Position numbers and translations under genes: made by a program
Part shown: piece by piece, positions 39,101 through 50,821 of the stretch
Layout of the letters: each line of letters starts with the position of its first letter
Position numbering within the stretch: position 1 is the first letter of the stretch
Source: Cycas panzhihuaensis
Lineage: Eukaryota; Cycadophyta
DNA: 64,000 nucleotides
Direction: 5' to 3'
Assembly (NCBI GenBank): GCA_023213395.1
Contig: CM041465.1
Span: forward strand, 179,497,741-179,561,740
Notes under the pieces: generated by a model
Database searches by the model: none
The model's input: the letters and a program-made list of their open reading frames with translations, nothing else
Told to the model about the DNA's origin: nothing

Positions 39101-39774
39101 TTGATAAAAATTGAGATTAAATGAGTTTTTAATCATAAAAATAAGTTCATAGAAGAGTGAACAAAATCAGAATAAGGCAAAATGCATAAGAATAGGCTCA
39201 AAAGGTGATAAATAACAAAAATATGGGTGAAATCTTAAAAATAAGATAAAAACAACTGAGTTTGAAGGAAATATGAAGTCAAGTTACTCATAAAGAAAAC
39301 TTTGTCACTATAGTTTACATCATTAGTACAAATGATAGGAATAAAAGCCAATAACATCATTCATTACATTTTATCAATCAATAATCACACATCATTTTAG
39401 CAAAACAAGTCCCAATCCATCAAATCAAATCAACATACAACAATCATCATCAATAAAACTATGTAACAAGCATTAATTTACTAACATAATCCAAATACAT
39501 ATAAAGAGGTCAGGTTTTGGTGAAAGATTTGTCCCCTTGGCACCTGAGGCTCCTATTCTAGAAAGAGACATATGATGGTGAACGGTGGCAATGATGTGGA
39601 TGTTAGTTGTTTTAGTAAAAATGATAGAAACTAATGAAATGTATAAATGATGGTGTAACACTTCTTCCATAGTGAAATGAAATCTTTGTTGCAACTTGAT
39701 TTAAGGAAGTTTCTATTGGTAGGGTTACTTAAAAAGATTGAGTAACCTTAACCAAAAGGGTTGTTGTTTAGAAT

Positions 39775-40075
39775 CTTTGCCCAAAAGGACTGGGCATCCA
39801 TCAAATTATCCCAAAAAGGACTGGGGGTCTACCATATTACCCAAAAGGATTGGGTGCTTATCTAATTACCCAAAAAGACCAGGTATCCATCTCAAAAATG
39901 TTAATACATTGGTCTCTCTCACTTAAAAAGACTAGGTGTCTACTGCTATCGAAAGGCTTACATAATGCCCACAAACTAGATGGGACTTTTACTTTGAAAC
40001 AAACATTATCTACTGCCCACAAACTGGATGGGACTTCATCACTAAATGCCCATAAACTAGATGGGCTTCTACCAT
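39775..40075. repeat. Two short minisatellites
   Basis: At 39775-39890 there are about four copies of a 30-bp unit containing 'cccaaaaggactggg'. At 39966-40070 there are three copies of a unit containing 'gcccacaaactagatggg'. Both lie between the LTR and the PMD promoter of element 4. Confidence 0.8.
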
Positions 40076-40137
40076 ACACCTGGCCATAATTTATCTCTCA
40101 TTAACCGAGGGTCGGAGGAAAATCCTTTTGCCATAGC

Positions 40138-40560
40138 AAAAAGGAGGGACTATCATAGTTTAAGCTCATTAACAGGTGACTTTTCAGAGCAGAATCTTCT
40201 TGTTGGGGTATAAAAGATGGATTGTTGTAGTTTAAGCTCATTAATAGGTGACTTTTCAGAGCAAACCCATCATAGTTTAGCCTCATTAATGGGGTGAGGG
40301 CTCTCAGAGGTTGATTATCATTGTTTGACCTTATTAACAATCAGATTCAAAGGGATCCCTGTCATAGTTTAGGCTCATTAACAAGTATGGAAGCCTCAGA
40401 GTGATAATACTATCATAGTTTTAACACCTTAATAGGTGAAAGAAGATTCAGAGAGAGGTTTTGTCATAGTTTATACTTATCAACAAGGAGAAGAAAGCTC
40501 AGAATTGGTTATTCTTGTCATAGTTTATACTCATTAATAAGGTAATAGAAGCTTAGAGTT
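40138..40560. repeat. Minisatellite with core TAGTTTAnnCTCATTA
   Basis: About eight diverged units of roughly 50-60 bp, each with 'catagtttaagctcattaa', a spacer 'caggtgac' or similar, and 'cagag'. The same core recurs at 43493, 44018-44115 and 45330-45705, on the other side of the PMD gene. Confidence 0.85.
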
Positions 40561-40825
40561 CTTGTCCTATCGAAGATAAACATGTTACTGGGTAAAATAG
40601 AATTAAATGATCAATCAAACTTCAATAGGAAGATCAAGAATGGACTTAAATAACCTTTAATATCTTGAACTTTATCAAAAAGAAAAGATCATGTTTATGG
40701 CACTTCAACACAAATTTAGAAATGATTATGATTGAATCAAAGTATAGTTTCTTTTGATAGATTGAATATTTAGTCTGATCAATTTCACTGGAAAAAAGGG
40801 CCAAAAAGGACCAGAAAGAGTCCCC

Positions 40826-40834
40826 TATATGTAA
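40826..40834 (+). promoter_or_regulatory. TATA box of the antisense PMD gene, element 4
   Basis: TATATGTAA in 'ctatatgtaaggaaacttataagaaaaccaattcatt' (described in pieces). The context 'tata..aaggaaa..t...gaaaac.aattcatttt' is conserved around 56240 in element 5, at the same place relative to exon 1. Confidence 0.6.
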
Positions 40835-43135
40835 GGAAACTTATAAGAAAACCAATTCATTTTCTCGAGGACAAAGGAGGAAAAAGGAGCATTTTAGAGG
40901 CAATTTTCCTTCGTTCGAGCGAGATTTCAAGCTTTTTAACTAGGTGGTGAGCTCCATAGTATCAGACATGGGATAATGGAGCAGAGAATGCAGTACCCAG
41001 TAAGTAAAATAGTATATATAATTTTATTTTTTTTAATTTATGGCAAAAAACGTAATAATACAGTGCTAAAAGTGTAAGCATTGTACTAAAAATGGGATTT
41101 CATAATGAAAAATGTAATTAAGCAATGAAAAACGCAACTTCATTATTTTGGGCCATCGAAAAAAGTCACGTTTTTCAGTGTGAAATCATATTTTTCATAG
41201 TGAAATCGTGTTTTTCATAATGGAATTACATTTTTCACTGTGAAGTTGCGTTTTTCACAGTGAAACTATATTTTTGAATTTTTCAATCACATTTAAAAAA
41301 CTTTGAAAGTTTCCCTTAGTCAGATGAGATCTTTGGCTCAGAGTAGATACTAACAAATGGTTCTTTTTGAATTAACAGGCTTTAGAGAGAGTGGACACTC
41401 ACAAAAATGAAGGAGGTGCTATTGGGGAGTTAGTGAGTCAACTTGATGAGGCCAGATGGGGTATCTTACATGTGTGTGGGCTAGCTACTGCTGGTGCTTC
41501 GACCTAGTTAGTCATGGAGCACGAGATACTATATGACTTCATGAGTTGTTGGGTCTTGAGACGACATGCATTTAGAGTTTAGGGCATTACAGACTTAGAG
41601 ATTACCCCATGAGATGCAGGGAGGATTCTTGGCGTAAGCTGGCATGGCAAGAGGGTTTGCCTAATTAGAGTGACTAAGGAGGATTCACATATAGCATGCA
41701 GTACTTACTTGACAGGGTTTGCTGATCAAATTGATCAGCACAGCATCTCGATTGACGTGATTAGGGTGGAAAATGGAGTTCTGATAGTAAGGAGGATTAT
41801 CATCATTATCATCACATACCGAATTATAAGGACATAGAACTTCATGGGGATCCCAGTTCAACAGACAGGGATTATACGGTGATGTGAGTAGGGGATTTGA
41901 GTTAATTGGGGACAGTACGTAGTAGACAACATTAGTCACGAGTTATCCAGGATCTAAAGGATAGGTAGAGGTGCCCTTTCTTATAGTTCAATATTGATGT
42001 GCTAGCTTTATGATCATATTCCTTTGATACAGCCAAGAGGAGAGCCAGGGGTACTTATGTTAATGGATCCAGGGATGAATAAGTGGCACATGAGATCGAG
42101 GATCCACAATAGGCCATCTATTGTTACGAGGACGAGTCACAGTCCTGTGATGAGCTAAATGACAAGGAGATAACTCTTTGATGACGCATATGTTGGGCTC
42201 TCAGTGTGGAGTGATGATGAGATGGATGTCAAAGAGAGGGCAGTAGTTGAAGAGGCTCCAGCAACAGAGGTAGGGAAAAGAGGAGGTCATGACAGAGAGG
42301 CTCATGGTGGCAGAGGTTCTGGTAGGGAAGAGGAGGTAAGACGAGGGGGTAGAGGAGGTGCCTCCTCCAATGGTGGAGTAGGTAGTAATCAACAAGTGTC
42401 TAGACAAGGAGGTGAGGCACTTACAGAGAGGAGAGGGGGCTCTATCTAGAGCATGGAGCTAGGATATGTTAATGAGTAGGCCAAGGATGGAGGAGGGGTT
42501 GTAACTGGAAAGGGATGAGTTATGTAAGAGGCTCATTAGGAGCCACAAATAGTGGAGGTGCCATTAGCTAGTGAGGTAGTAGGCGAAGAGCTGATAAGAC
42601 CCAGATCTCTAGGTATGTGATTTAATTTATTGGTTTCTCACATCGTATTATATTTCTTTTACTTTTAAAGTTTGTTTTCTTCTCCAAATAATTGACTATA
42701 TATTACATATTTTTATTAGACATGTGATAGGATAGTTACCTTAAGAGAGGTAGCACGAACACTAGAGGTGATCTTCCCCTACGTTTTAGCATTAGATAAG
42801 GTGTCTTCTTGGAATGTGGTGGATCATAGACTACTGGGGGAACAAATAGACTGTTATCGCCATGCATTGAGAGCTCAGGACATGTATATGGACATGCAGA
42901 TGGAGCTACAGAGGTGAGGGATGGAGTTGAGAATAAGTGGGGAGGAGAGGAGAGACCTGTAGAGGATGACACTGACTTAGGTAGAAGCTAGGTATACCCC
43001 ATCAGTGAGTGCCATGGTACAGAAGGAGGGACACCATCTCCCACCGAGAGGAGAGTCTTCTCGTGGGAGACTTCTAGTAAGAGACTGAGGATAGATCCAA
43101 GCATGCCTCAGGGATCTCATCAGGGATCACAAAGA
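40835..43135 (+). pseudogene. Plant-mobile-domain-like gene, antisense in Gypsy element 4
   Basis: Three inferred exons. Exon 1 ends ACCCA|GTAAGT at 40999/41000. Intron 1 is 41000-41378 (ends TTAACAG). Exon 2 is 41379-42612 (ends CTCTAG|GTATGTG). Intron 2 is 42613-42719 (ends TTATTAG). Exon 3 runs from 42720 to about 43.1 kb. Exon 2 reads 'ALERVDTHKNEGGAIGELVS', 'GILHVCGLATAGAST', 'VMEHEILYDFMSCWVLRRHA', then 'GITDLEITP' and 'DAGRILGVSWHGKRV'. That order fits the PMD pattern (L..L...W....H.F....GE.TITL.DV..LLGL...G..V). The tail is acidic and then Gly/Arg-rich (42204-42449). Stops at TAG/TGA fall where CAG, TGG or CGA is expected. It aligns exon by exon with 56311-58440. PMD proteins in plants (MAIN/MAIL1 and transposon relatives) are nuclear. 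The role here is unknown. Confidence 0.72.
41041..41290. repeat. 20-bp palindromic minisatellite inside PMD intron 1, element 4
   Basis: At 41165-41280 units of about 20 bp follow one another, for example 'tcgtgtttttcataatggaa' and 'ttgcgtttttcacagtgaaa'. Each unit can fold as TTTTTCAC/GTGAAA. Looser copies start at 41041 ('cataatgaaaaatg', 'gcaatgaaaaacgcaac'). The motif is shared with the element's LTR at 38922-39072. Confidence 0.85.
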
Positions 43136-44017
43136 TGAGTGTATCTTATATCATGTAGGGTTAGGAGGATGATACGAGGCATTTTGTGCCTCAAGTTGTA
43201 TATATTGTGTATCATATATCATGTACCATGGATCATGTATGATGGGTCACTTAGGTGACATATGTACTAAATTTTTGATATCATGTATATATTGATCTTC
43301 TTTTTCTTAAAACTTATGCATAATCCTTATCTCTATACCCTTTATCCCCCTTATTCCCATTTATGTTTAAGCATAAGATACATTCATTAGTGTGGTTTGT
43401 CCAATAAAATATGCAATGATTTTTATAATTTTTACTATTTTTGTTCTTTTGTGGTTATATACATTTTTTGGTTTTTGTTATACTATGTACATGGTAGTTT
43501 ATACTTGTTCTAGAGTGGTATGGTTTAAGGAAGACAAGTTCAGGGGAGAAATAAAAACTAGGAGATAAATAAAAGATTAAAATGGGGTAGGTGAAAGGTT
43601 TACTTATTCTATTTTTATAAACTTAAAATCATTTAGAACATAAATGGTAATAAGTTTATAAAAGTAGAAGATGGAGTAATATAAATCTCCAAAAAGGAAA
43701 TCCATATAACTAACATCATACTCCTGATAGATTATATAAATATAGGATAATCCTACACTCATATAATATATCATAAAATAAGTAAATTATTTACAAATGA
43801 AACTAATCTCGCTTAATAAATGATTAACTACCCAAGTATATTGGATTCTTCATTAGCTCCTTCTAGGGGCAAGAAGCTTTCAGGAACTTGCCCCCTACCA
43901 AAATCCTTCGTGGCTTAAAATTCCTATGTGGGTCTAGCCCTTTCACATATCTCACTTCAGTCTCATACCTATCACCATAATCTTGTAACTACCCAAACCT
44001 ATAGTCTTACTAAATTG

Positions 44018-44115
44018 ATAGTTTATACTCATCATGGAGTGATAGTTTATACTCATTCCAGAGTGGTAGTTTATACTTATTCTAGAGTGGTAGTTTATAC
44101 TCATTCTGAAGTGGG
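44018..44115. repeat. Minisatellite, about 24-32 bp units
   Basis: Four units of 'gtggtagtttatactcattc' with a short variable end. The core TAGTTTATACTCATT is shared with 40138-40560 and 45330-45705. Confidence 0.9.
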
Positions 44116-45329
44116 GTGCCCCTAGTTAGAAGAAGCAAATTAATCAACATGATCATCAAGGATTAAGGAAACAAGAGTGTTAGCTTCGAGATTAAAAGAG
44201 TGTGATATGTATGTGGAAAAGAGGGGACTTCCTAATTGATCATACACCACCTAAGTAGAAGCAGACGGTCCTGGGTTTCCTCTACTACCCCCATCGATAA
44301 AGATACTTAATACCATGGGAATAAGAAGATCAAAACTTGGAGACTGTGTGATCAACGAGGGAAGGTACGCAAATCAATCAATAAGGAGATGGTGGTAGAA
44401 GTGGATCTCTGACTGTGATGAAAGAAGAAGAAGAAACTCAAGTAAGACAATTATGATAAAAAAGAGTTAAGCAGGGTTCGATCGTAACAGAGGCCATGGT
44501 GGACCTAAGCAAGTAGATCTAAAAATCCTAAATGACTCATCCAAATGAACCCAACTTATAGATAGATAGGTGGGGACGAAGTCATCATGTAACTTGCCCT
44601 GGATTACAAGAGGATGAAAATAATAAACTTTACTTTTTACTTTCTTTCAACTTTCTTTTCTTTCCTTTCTTTTTGTTTTTTGCTTCACTTTTTCTTTTTC
44701 TTGTTTTTTACTTTCACTTGCACATTTTATAAAAATAAGATTATAATTATCTTTTTAAGAAACTCTTCTACTTAACATAGCAAGGATTTCTCCTTTTTAA
44801 TAGAATCTTAAAAAGGAAAGGGACCAATCTCCTTAAGGAATGAACTGCGAGAAAGTAAAAAGGAAATCAAAATCACAATGTCTCCAAGCATGAAGGAAAG
44901 GTGACATAATGAGTATCTATTCTGAAGGAATAATAAAGAGAACCAAGGATAATAAAAACAATCAACATGTGATGATATATGACCAAGAAGGAGAATCCCA
45001 AGGATAACCAACTAGTGAGTGAAAATAAGGTCTGAATCAACAAGGTAATAAACTAGCGAATAAAAGTAGACTCTCAATGAATGAATGGATACTTGAAGCT
45101 GACAAGAGTATTTCTCTTTCTGAGATGAAAGTACCATAAAACTAGGGGCATAGGTTCTCTTTTTTAGTGTGGAACTCAAAGGAGAACAAGATCCAAATGA
45201 TGGTAAACTCATAATTAATGCAAGTGCTAGAAATAACAAATAACTTACATGATTATAGGTTGGATCTATCACAAAAATATCACAATGCTTAATGAAAGCA
45301 AGAGAACATTAGAAAGCAGGGAAGATTTG

Positions 45330-45705
45330 CTCATAGTTTTAACTAGTTAAGCAAAGATACAAGTTTCAGAGCTACTGATCATAAAGAAGAAGGGATTTAC
45401 CCATAGATTAAGCTCATTAGACAAATATATTAGTTTCAAAGCTATAGTTTACCCTTATTATGGAGGTCAAATAAGAAGAAAAATAGAGTTTTCCCATAGT
45501 TTTAGCTCGTTAGATAAAGGTACTAGTTTTGGAGATGTAGTTTATTCTTGTTGCAAAGGATTTGCCCATAGCTTTAGCTCATTAGGAAAAGATACTAGTT
45601 TTAGAGTTGTAGTTTATTCTTGTTACAAAGGATTTACCCATAGTTTTAGCTCATTAGGCAAAGGTAGTAGTTTTAGAGTCATAGTTTATTCTCATTATGG
45701 AGGTA
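45330..45705. repeat. Minisatellite, about 85-bp units
   Basis: About five units with 'cccatagttttagctcatta', then 'caaaggtactagttttagag' and 'gtagtttattcttgttac'. Some units vary in length. The core is the same as in the arrays at 40.1 and 44.0 kb. Confidence 0.85.
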
Positions 45706-45868
45706 GATATGGATGGATAGGATGTTACTTATGTCGTTTGGATTTTGTAGCAAGAATAATGATAATACTATGTTTAACTATTTGGGAGTTAAGACCTTGC
45801 ATGTCTTTATAGTCCCACCCAAAACTTGAGTGAAACTCATGAAAGAGATTCTTAAACTGGGTGATCTC

Positions 45869-47493
45869 TTAGGGAGTACAACTAGCTCCCAACTTGATGA
45901 TTCTAGGGATATCTTTTATTTCTAAATCTAGGTCAATGGTTTGTTCCATAAACATTACATTCCATTCCCCAAAATAAGGAGGGATATGCTTGATCGAAGA
46001 GATAGATTGCTGGGTTTGAGAATAATCAACTATAACCTTAGAAAATCCTAACTTGTGATATCCATGAGGAAGACTATGAGATGAACCTGCTAAATGCTCA
46101 ACGATCACTTCATCATTCTAAAAATGATCGAGATGAAAGAGATTGATGAGGAAAAGGTTCTTAGATTGAGAAATAGAATATGGAAGAGAACCAACTAAAG
46201 AGTTTGGAGTGGATATAAACTCGATAATTAATGAAACTTAAGAAAAGGGAATAGGTCTATTTATGAGCTCCCAAATTGAAGAAAAATCTTGAATAAACTC
46301 TTGATTATACATGTCATAATCAAGGTGGGATGGAGATATCAAGACAAGCAAAGATACAGGAGGGTTCACATGAGGATGAGAAAGTAAAGAGAGAATAGAA
46401 ATGGAATTAACTTCCTGTATTACAGTGGAGGTTCCAAATCTAGCTTGAGCTATATTAGGTAAACTAATATCTTTATCATCTGATACTAGATCCAGTTGTC
46501 AATGCAACAACATCTTCTTCTTGTGCCTATTTAACCGTGTCTTAAAGAAAGGATAATGAGATAAATATGGAGAAGTAACAACACGTGAGTCATGTGCAAT
46601 GATACTTAAGCAAGTAGTTGCTAGGTAAGTGGTCAAAGAAGGAACAACTAGGTTTGCCCCTGGGGGCAAGCACAAAACCTGTGAGAAATAAGTGTGAACA
46701 GAATTTGTATCAAGAAGGTAACTTTGGGATGGTCCTTGATAAAGTATGATAAAATGAGAAGTTGTTTCTTCCTCTAAAATAGAATAAGAAGGAACCGAAA
46801 GAGAATTAGTCAAATCCAAAGGAAATGAAATGGATAGGGAACCTAATGACAAAGGGACAACTTCAACTAAATCCACATCCTTAACTTCAAGGTGGGTTGA
46901 AGGATCTTCAATAGTAAAGTACTGCCCTAAACTAAGTGACTGAAAGAAATACTCTATAGAGTTGGAAGATTCACTAGGTTCTATAAAAGTCTCAATGAGA
47001 GGAACCGATTGTTTAATAGGTTTAGGCTTTTGTTTGATAATCTTAAGTTCTCCCTCATGGATGAACCTGAGTTCACTAGAAAGGGACAAGCAAACCACTA
47101 TCATTTGGGGGATCCATGGTTTACCCAAAAGGATATTGTATTCTAAATCCAAGTCAATGATAGTAAGGTTAATAAGCACTATCTTATCTTCCAATGTGAG
47201 TGGAAGAATAACTTGACCCAAGGGCACCTTTTGATTTTTTTTTTATACCCTTAGTAGATCTATTCACATGGATCAAAAATGGAAATCTCTAAATCCTTAA
47301 TAAGATGAAGAGGGATTACATTGATGGATGACCCCTCGTCAATGATAACCCACTTAATATTGATATCATCCTTGATGATCTCGATGTAGAATGGTGGAAT
47401 ATCGTTTGGTGCATGGGTAGAATGATTGGGCAAAGTAGCAAGATCAAAGGAAAGGGTAGAAGTAGGTGAAGAAGTTACCAAGGGAACTCCCAA
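45869..47493 (-). pseudogene. Gypsy protease region, element 4
   Basis: Minus strand. 'WVIIDEGSSINVIPLHLIKD' near 47400-47330 carries the retroviral-type aspartic protease motif D-x-G-S. It is followed, after a stop and frame change, by 'PLGQVILPLTLEDK' and 'DLEYNILLGKPWI' near 47227-47090. These are the flap and the 'LG.PW' block of Tat/Athila-type Gypsy proteases. The stretch to 45869 has linker sequence without known domains ('HIPPYFGEWNVMF'). RT does not follow. A stop and a frameshift separate it from gag upstream. Confidence 0.82.
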
Positions 47494-47508
47494 TGCATCA
47501 AATAAAAA

Positions 47509-50071
47509 TTAACGTTGATTGGGGTAACACTTGAGCAAATCGATAACTGATATGCCCAAATGAATGGTCCTTAATTCACCTACCAAAGAGAAAGATCCAT
47601 CCTTTAAACTAGAAGGAATAGAACTAAACCTGATGGGACGAGGGGGTACTAGAGGTAAAGAGTTAAGATTATTCCCCATCAAATCATCGAATGATTTAGA
47701 TGGTCCTCCACTCTTTGAAGTCTCCACCATGTTTATGGTTCTCTTGGCATCCCCACCTTTGAAAGGTATGCAGGGTTGATTGGTATTTCTTCTTGCTTGA
47801 ACATTTGTGGGGGTGGTAGTCTTCTTCAATGAATCAAAGCTTGAAGGTTGGTCTTCATCCTCTTATATCTGCTTCCCTTTGGCTTTATCTTTTTTACTAA
47901 TATTCTCACTGTGTTAAGGCAATGGATCCTTATAGATCATTTGGTCTTGCAATGACTTGGAAGAACGGTTTACTTGAGTGTTTGTGTTATGGACTACATT
48001 TTGAATAGTTTGATACTCACTTCTATCATGTCATCAGTCTAATGATAGAAGCACCATTCTATCTTTCTAGATGAAGGAGGTGGTGGGGGAGGAGCTTTTT
48101 TCTTCCTCCCCTCAGTCAAATAGATTACTTTGGTCTCTTGAGAGGATTGAGTAGGAGATGAACCATCAACACGTAACTTAGTATTAATTGCATGCTCAAG
48201 TAATCTAATTGAAGAAGTAAGATAATCGTATGTAGGCTCAGGATGGGTAGCCTTCATAGGATGAACTAGATCTTTAGAAGGCTTAGGTTTCCCAACCTTC
48301 TTAATACCTGCTTGTATTTTAAAAGTCTTTAATGCCAAACAATGGTCAACTACTTCTTCATATATTTGAGGACCAAGTTTCAAAACTTTCAAATGTATGT
48401 GGGGCTTCAATGCATTAGTAAATAGATCAAACAACAAACTAGAATCAAGGTATGAATGACAAGCATGAACTTCATCTTAAAATCTCCTAACAAAATCTCT
48501 TAAAGTTTCATCATTATTTTGTTTAATTGTAAGCAAGGATTTAATACCTATCTTGAATGGTCTCACTACATCAAAATAGTTGATAAAATAGTTAACTAAT
48601 TATTGGAATGAGAGAATCAAAGCCGAAGGAAGATAATAAAACCACTTCAAAGCATTGCCTTGAAGTGATTTCAGAAATAGACACATCATGACATAATCAT
48701 ATGGCATAAAGTCTGTGTAAGAAAGTGTAAATACCTGTATATGAGAGGCAAGGTCTTGAGATGAATCACCAAAAAACTTAGGTAATTCAGGACGGAATGG
48801 GGGCATAGGTGACAACAAAACCTCACGCGGGATGGTAGACTTCATATAGTTTAAGAAAGGTCTCCTTGGCCTCAACGTAGTAGGACATTGAGGTAAGGAT
48901 GACGGATGAGGAATAGATGAATACATAGGTTATTATGATTATGATTGTTGTTGTAAAACATCATGAAGTGGAAGAGTAGAAGGAGAAATAAACCATGCTA
49001 TGGGGTTAACCCAAGAATTGGTTTGAGGTATAAAGTTTTGTGGAAAACTTGAATTAAAGGTGTAGAAAGGGTTTGGTTGAGAGTTAGGCCTAGGAATATG
49101 TGAAGAAGAAATATGCTTAGAAGTCCCTAACAATTGTGATTGCCCTAGTGAAGCATGTGAATGTGGTAATTGAGTATGAGAAACATGTTGTGATGAGGAA
49201 ATCACATTAGATGCTCTAGGTGATGGTAGGTGAGGCCTAACACCTTGAGATCTAATAGTATGTGATGCATGAAGGGGTATCTAAGTGGTGGAAGAAATAA
49301 GATGTGAAGAGAAAATCCTAGTAGAATAAGACCGAATTGGTCATAAACTAGGTGAAGCCATAACCACTTAACTGGAAGTGGGTATGTGCATTGTGCTAGA
49401 AATGCCATAAGCAACAATAGTGGTATCACCTCTGTGAGTAAGGGGTATGGAGTGGGAAGAATGAAACTAAATCTGCTACCTAGGAGAAGATTGACGAGGT
49501 TATGAATGAGTTAATTTGTGATTATCACCTTCCCCCGTAAGTGGAGAATGAGGTCATGAAGTAGGTCTTGGTGAAGGAGGATGAGAAGGTTGAGGAGATC
49601 ACATGGTTTTAGTTGGAGGGTCTACCTCAATCGACTCATAGTCTTCACCTAAGGGATCAATCTAAACATGTAGTGGTAAAGATAACATGGTATGAGTCTT
49701 TAGGTGAAATGGATCATGATAACCATGAATGCATAGTGGGGTAGGGATTCTAGTAAGAATCGGCTCATGAAAAGATGGATGTAGTTGAGTAGAAGGTGGT
49801 TCTTCTCATGGGAAAGAAGGATCACTAGGATACTGCGAAGAATCTAGATATCCCTACTCCATCGATATGTTGTATAGTTGCGTTGAATCTTCAGGAGGAT
49901 AAACATATATGTCATGTGCTTGAAACTCTGAGGATTCGGCATATGATAATGAAACATCTTGACTAAAGTGTAATGGGTGTGTTTGAGAATTAGGGGGAAG
50001 GCCTTGAAGTCTCAATGAATGCCTAGGTATAGGTGTTGATGTTTTCATATCTTTACTTAAAGATAAACAGT
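47509..50071 (-). pseudogene. Gypsy gag, element 4
   Basis: Minus strand. The N-terminal part is Pro/Ser/His-rich (50.0-48.9 kb) and of low complexity. The capsid block at about 48926-48600 reads 'PPFRPELPKFFGDSSQDLAS' and 'FLKSLQGNALKWFYYLPS' (Gypsy gag: F.G..DP..HL..F......D....F..SL.G.A..WF..L). A later block at 48437-48039 has 'FTNALKPHIHLKVLK' and 'WCFYH' from the knuckle region. The gag C-terminus then runs to 47.5 kb. Stops split it into at least six pieces. Confidence 0.8.
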
Positions 50072-50095
50072 GGCTCCCTAGTATGGTCACCAAAA
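50072..50095 (-). other. Primer-binding site region of Gypsy element 4
   Basis: On the minus strand TTTTTGGTGACCATACTAGG, followed by GAGCC, close to the LTR end (TGCA at 50105). It resembles the TTTGGCGACTCCGCTGGGGA type used by Tat/Ogre-like elements rather than the initiator Met site. Confidence 0.6.
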
Positions 50096-50104
50096 AGATG
50101 GCAG

Positions 50105-50820
50105 TGCAAGGTTTATCCCTAGAAGAATGATGGTGTTCTAGGGCTGGATCCTCAGTAAGACTGCCAGAAAGATGGTCTGAGGGATTGGGGAAGATCTAAT
50201 ACAAAGCTCAAAAGAGACCTAAAAGACCATCTTTTCCCAACTCCTAAGAAAGATTCTTCGCTAAGTAATGCCATCTACCTTAGTAAGAGTGGATATAACG
50301 AAAGGTGTAGATGTGAAACTAGGTGATAGAATCCACTAACCTATATGAATTGATGAAGGAGTTCTAAGTTTGGAGCCACACTTACAATATCTTTAATATC
50401 CTTCATAAGGACTCCTCTCTTGTAATCAGTTCAATCTTTTGAGTTTTACTAAGATGTATGAGAGGGTAAGCTAATGGAAACAATAGTTTATCTTGTTTGG
50501 GTTTCTAAGTTTTGATATTGTTGCAAGGATACAAAGCTAAGAGAGTAATACAATACAATAAAAAAAACCACAAGATCAAACTCACATTAATCTTTTATTT
50601 TATTTTATTTTATTGTTCTTATAATGAAATCACAAATAAATAAACTAGAAACCATGCATGTAAGTCATTTTCTATTTTGTTTTCAAAATAAAAGATGCAC
50701 ATGTAACTATGAAGTAGCTTTCCTATATGCACACTTTATTTTAAAAGAAACGATATTGCTCAAAATCTAAAAATAACCACAAGATTTTTTTATGAAAATT
50801 TCCTTTCAAAAGAGATTAAA
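50105..50820 (-). repeat. 5' LTR of Gypsy element 4, truncated
   Basis: 716 bp homologous to 37105-37803. It stops abruptly after 'caaaagagattaaa', whereas the left copy continues 'ctacatgcaag'. Unrelated sequence beginning TGTTGGGACTAACCCC follows. Confidence 0.85.
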
Positions 50821-50821
50821 T

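Larger units (their letters stand above)
43136..45868. other. Spacer between PMD gene and protease of element 4
   Basis: Read on both strands, this holds no recognisable RT, RNase H or integrase, the domains expected here in an autonomous element. It contains minisatellites at 44018-44115 and 45330-45705, a single core copy at 43493-43520, and an AT-rich stretch downstream of the PMD exon 3 that resembles the PMD 3' region of element 5 (58.78-58.96 kb; 'atcatgtatgatg', 'gtatatattg'). Confidence 0.6.
37105..50820 (-). mobile_element. Ty3/Gypsy (Tat-like) element with gag-protease only and an antisense PMD gene (element 4)
   Basis: LTR sequence starting 'tgcaaggtttatcccta' occurs at 37105 and 50105 and is homologous for at least 700 bp from each point. 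On the minus strand the order is 5' LTR, primer-binding site, gag (50.1-47.8 kb), protease (47.5-46.5 kb), unassigned and minisatellite-rich DNA, then a + strand PMD-like gene (40.8-43.1 kb), minisatellites and the 3' LTR. I find no reverse transcriptase, RNase H or integrase, so this looks like a non-autonomous derivative. The right LTR breaks off at 50820 at unrelated sequence. Confidence 0.8.

Noticed and set aside
40138-40560. Regularly repeated units resembling a CRISPR array
   Set aside because: Units diverge, lengths vary, there are no unique spacers, and the host is a plant; it is a minisatellite.
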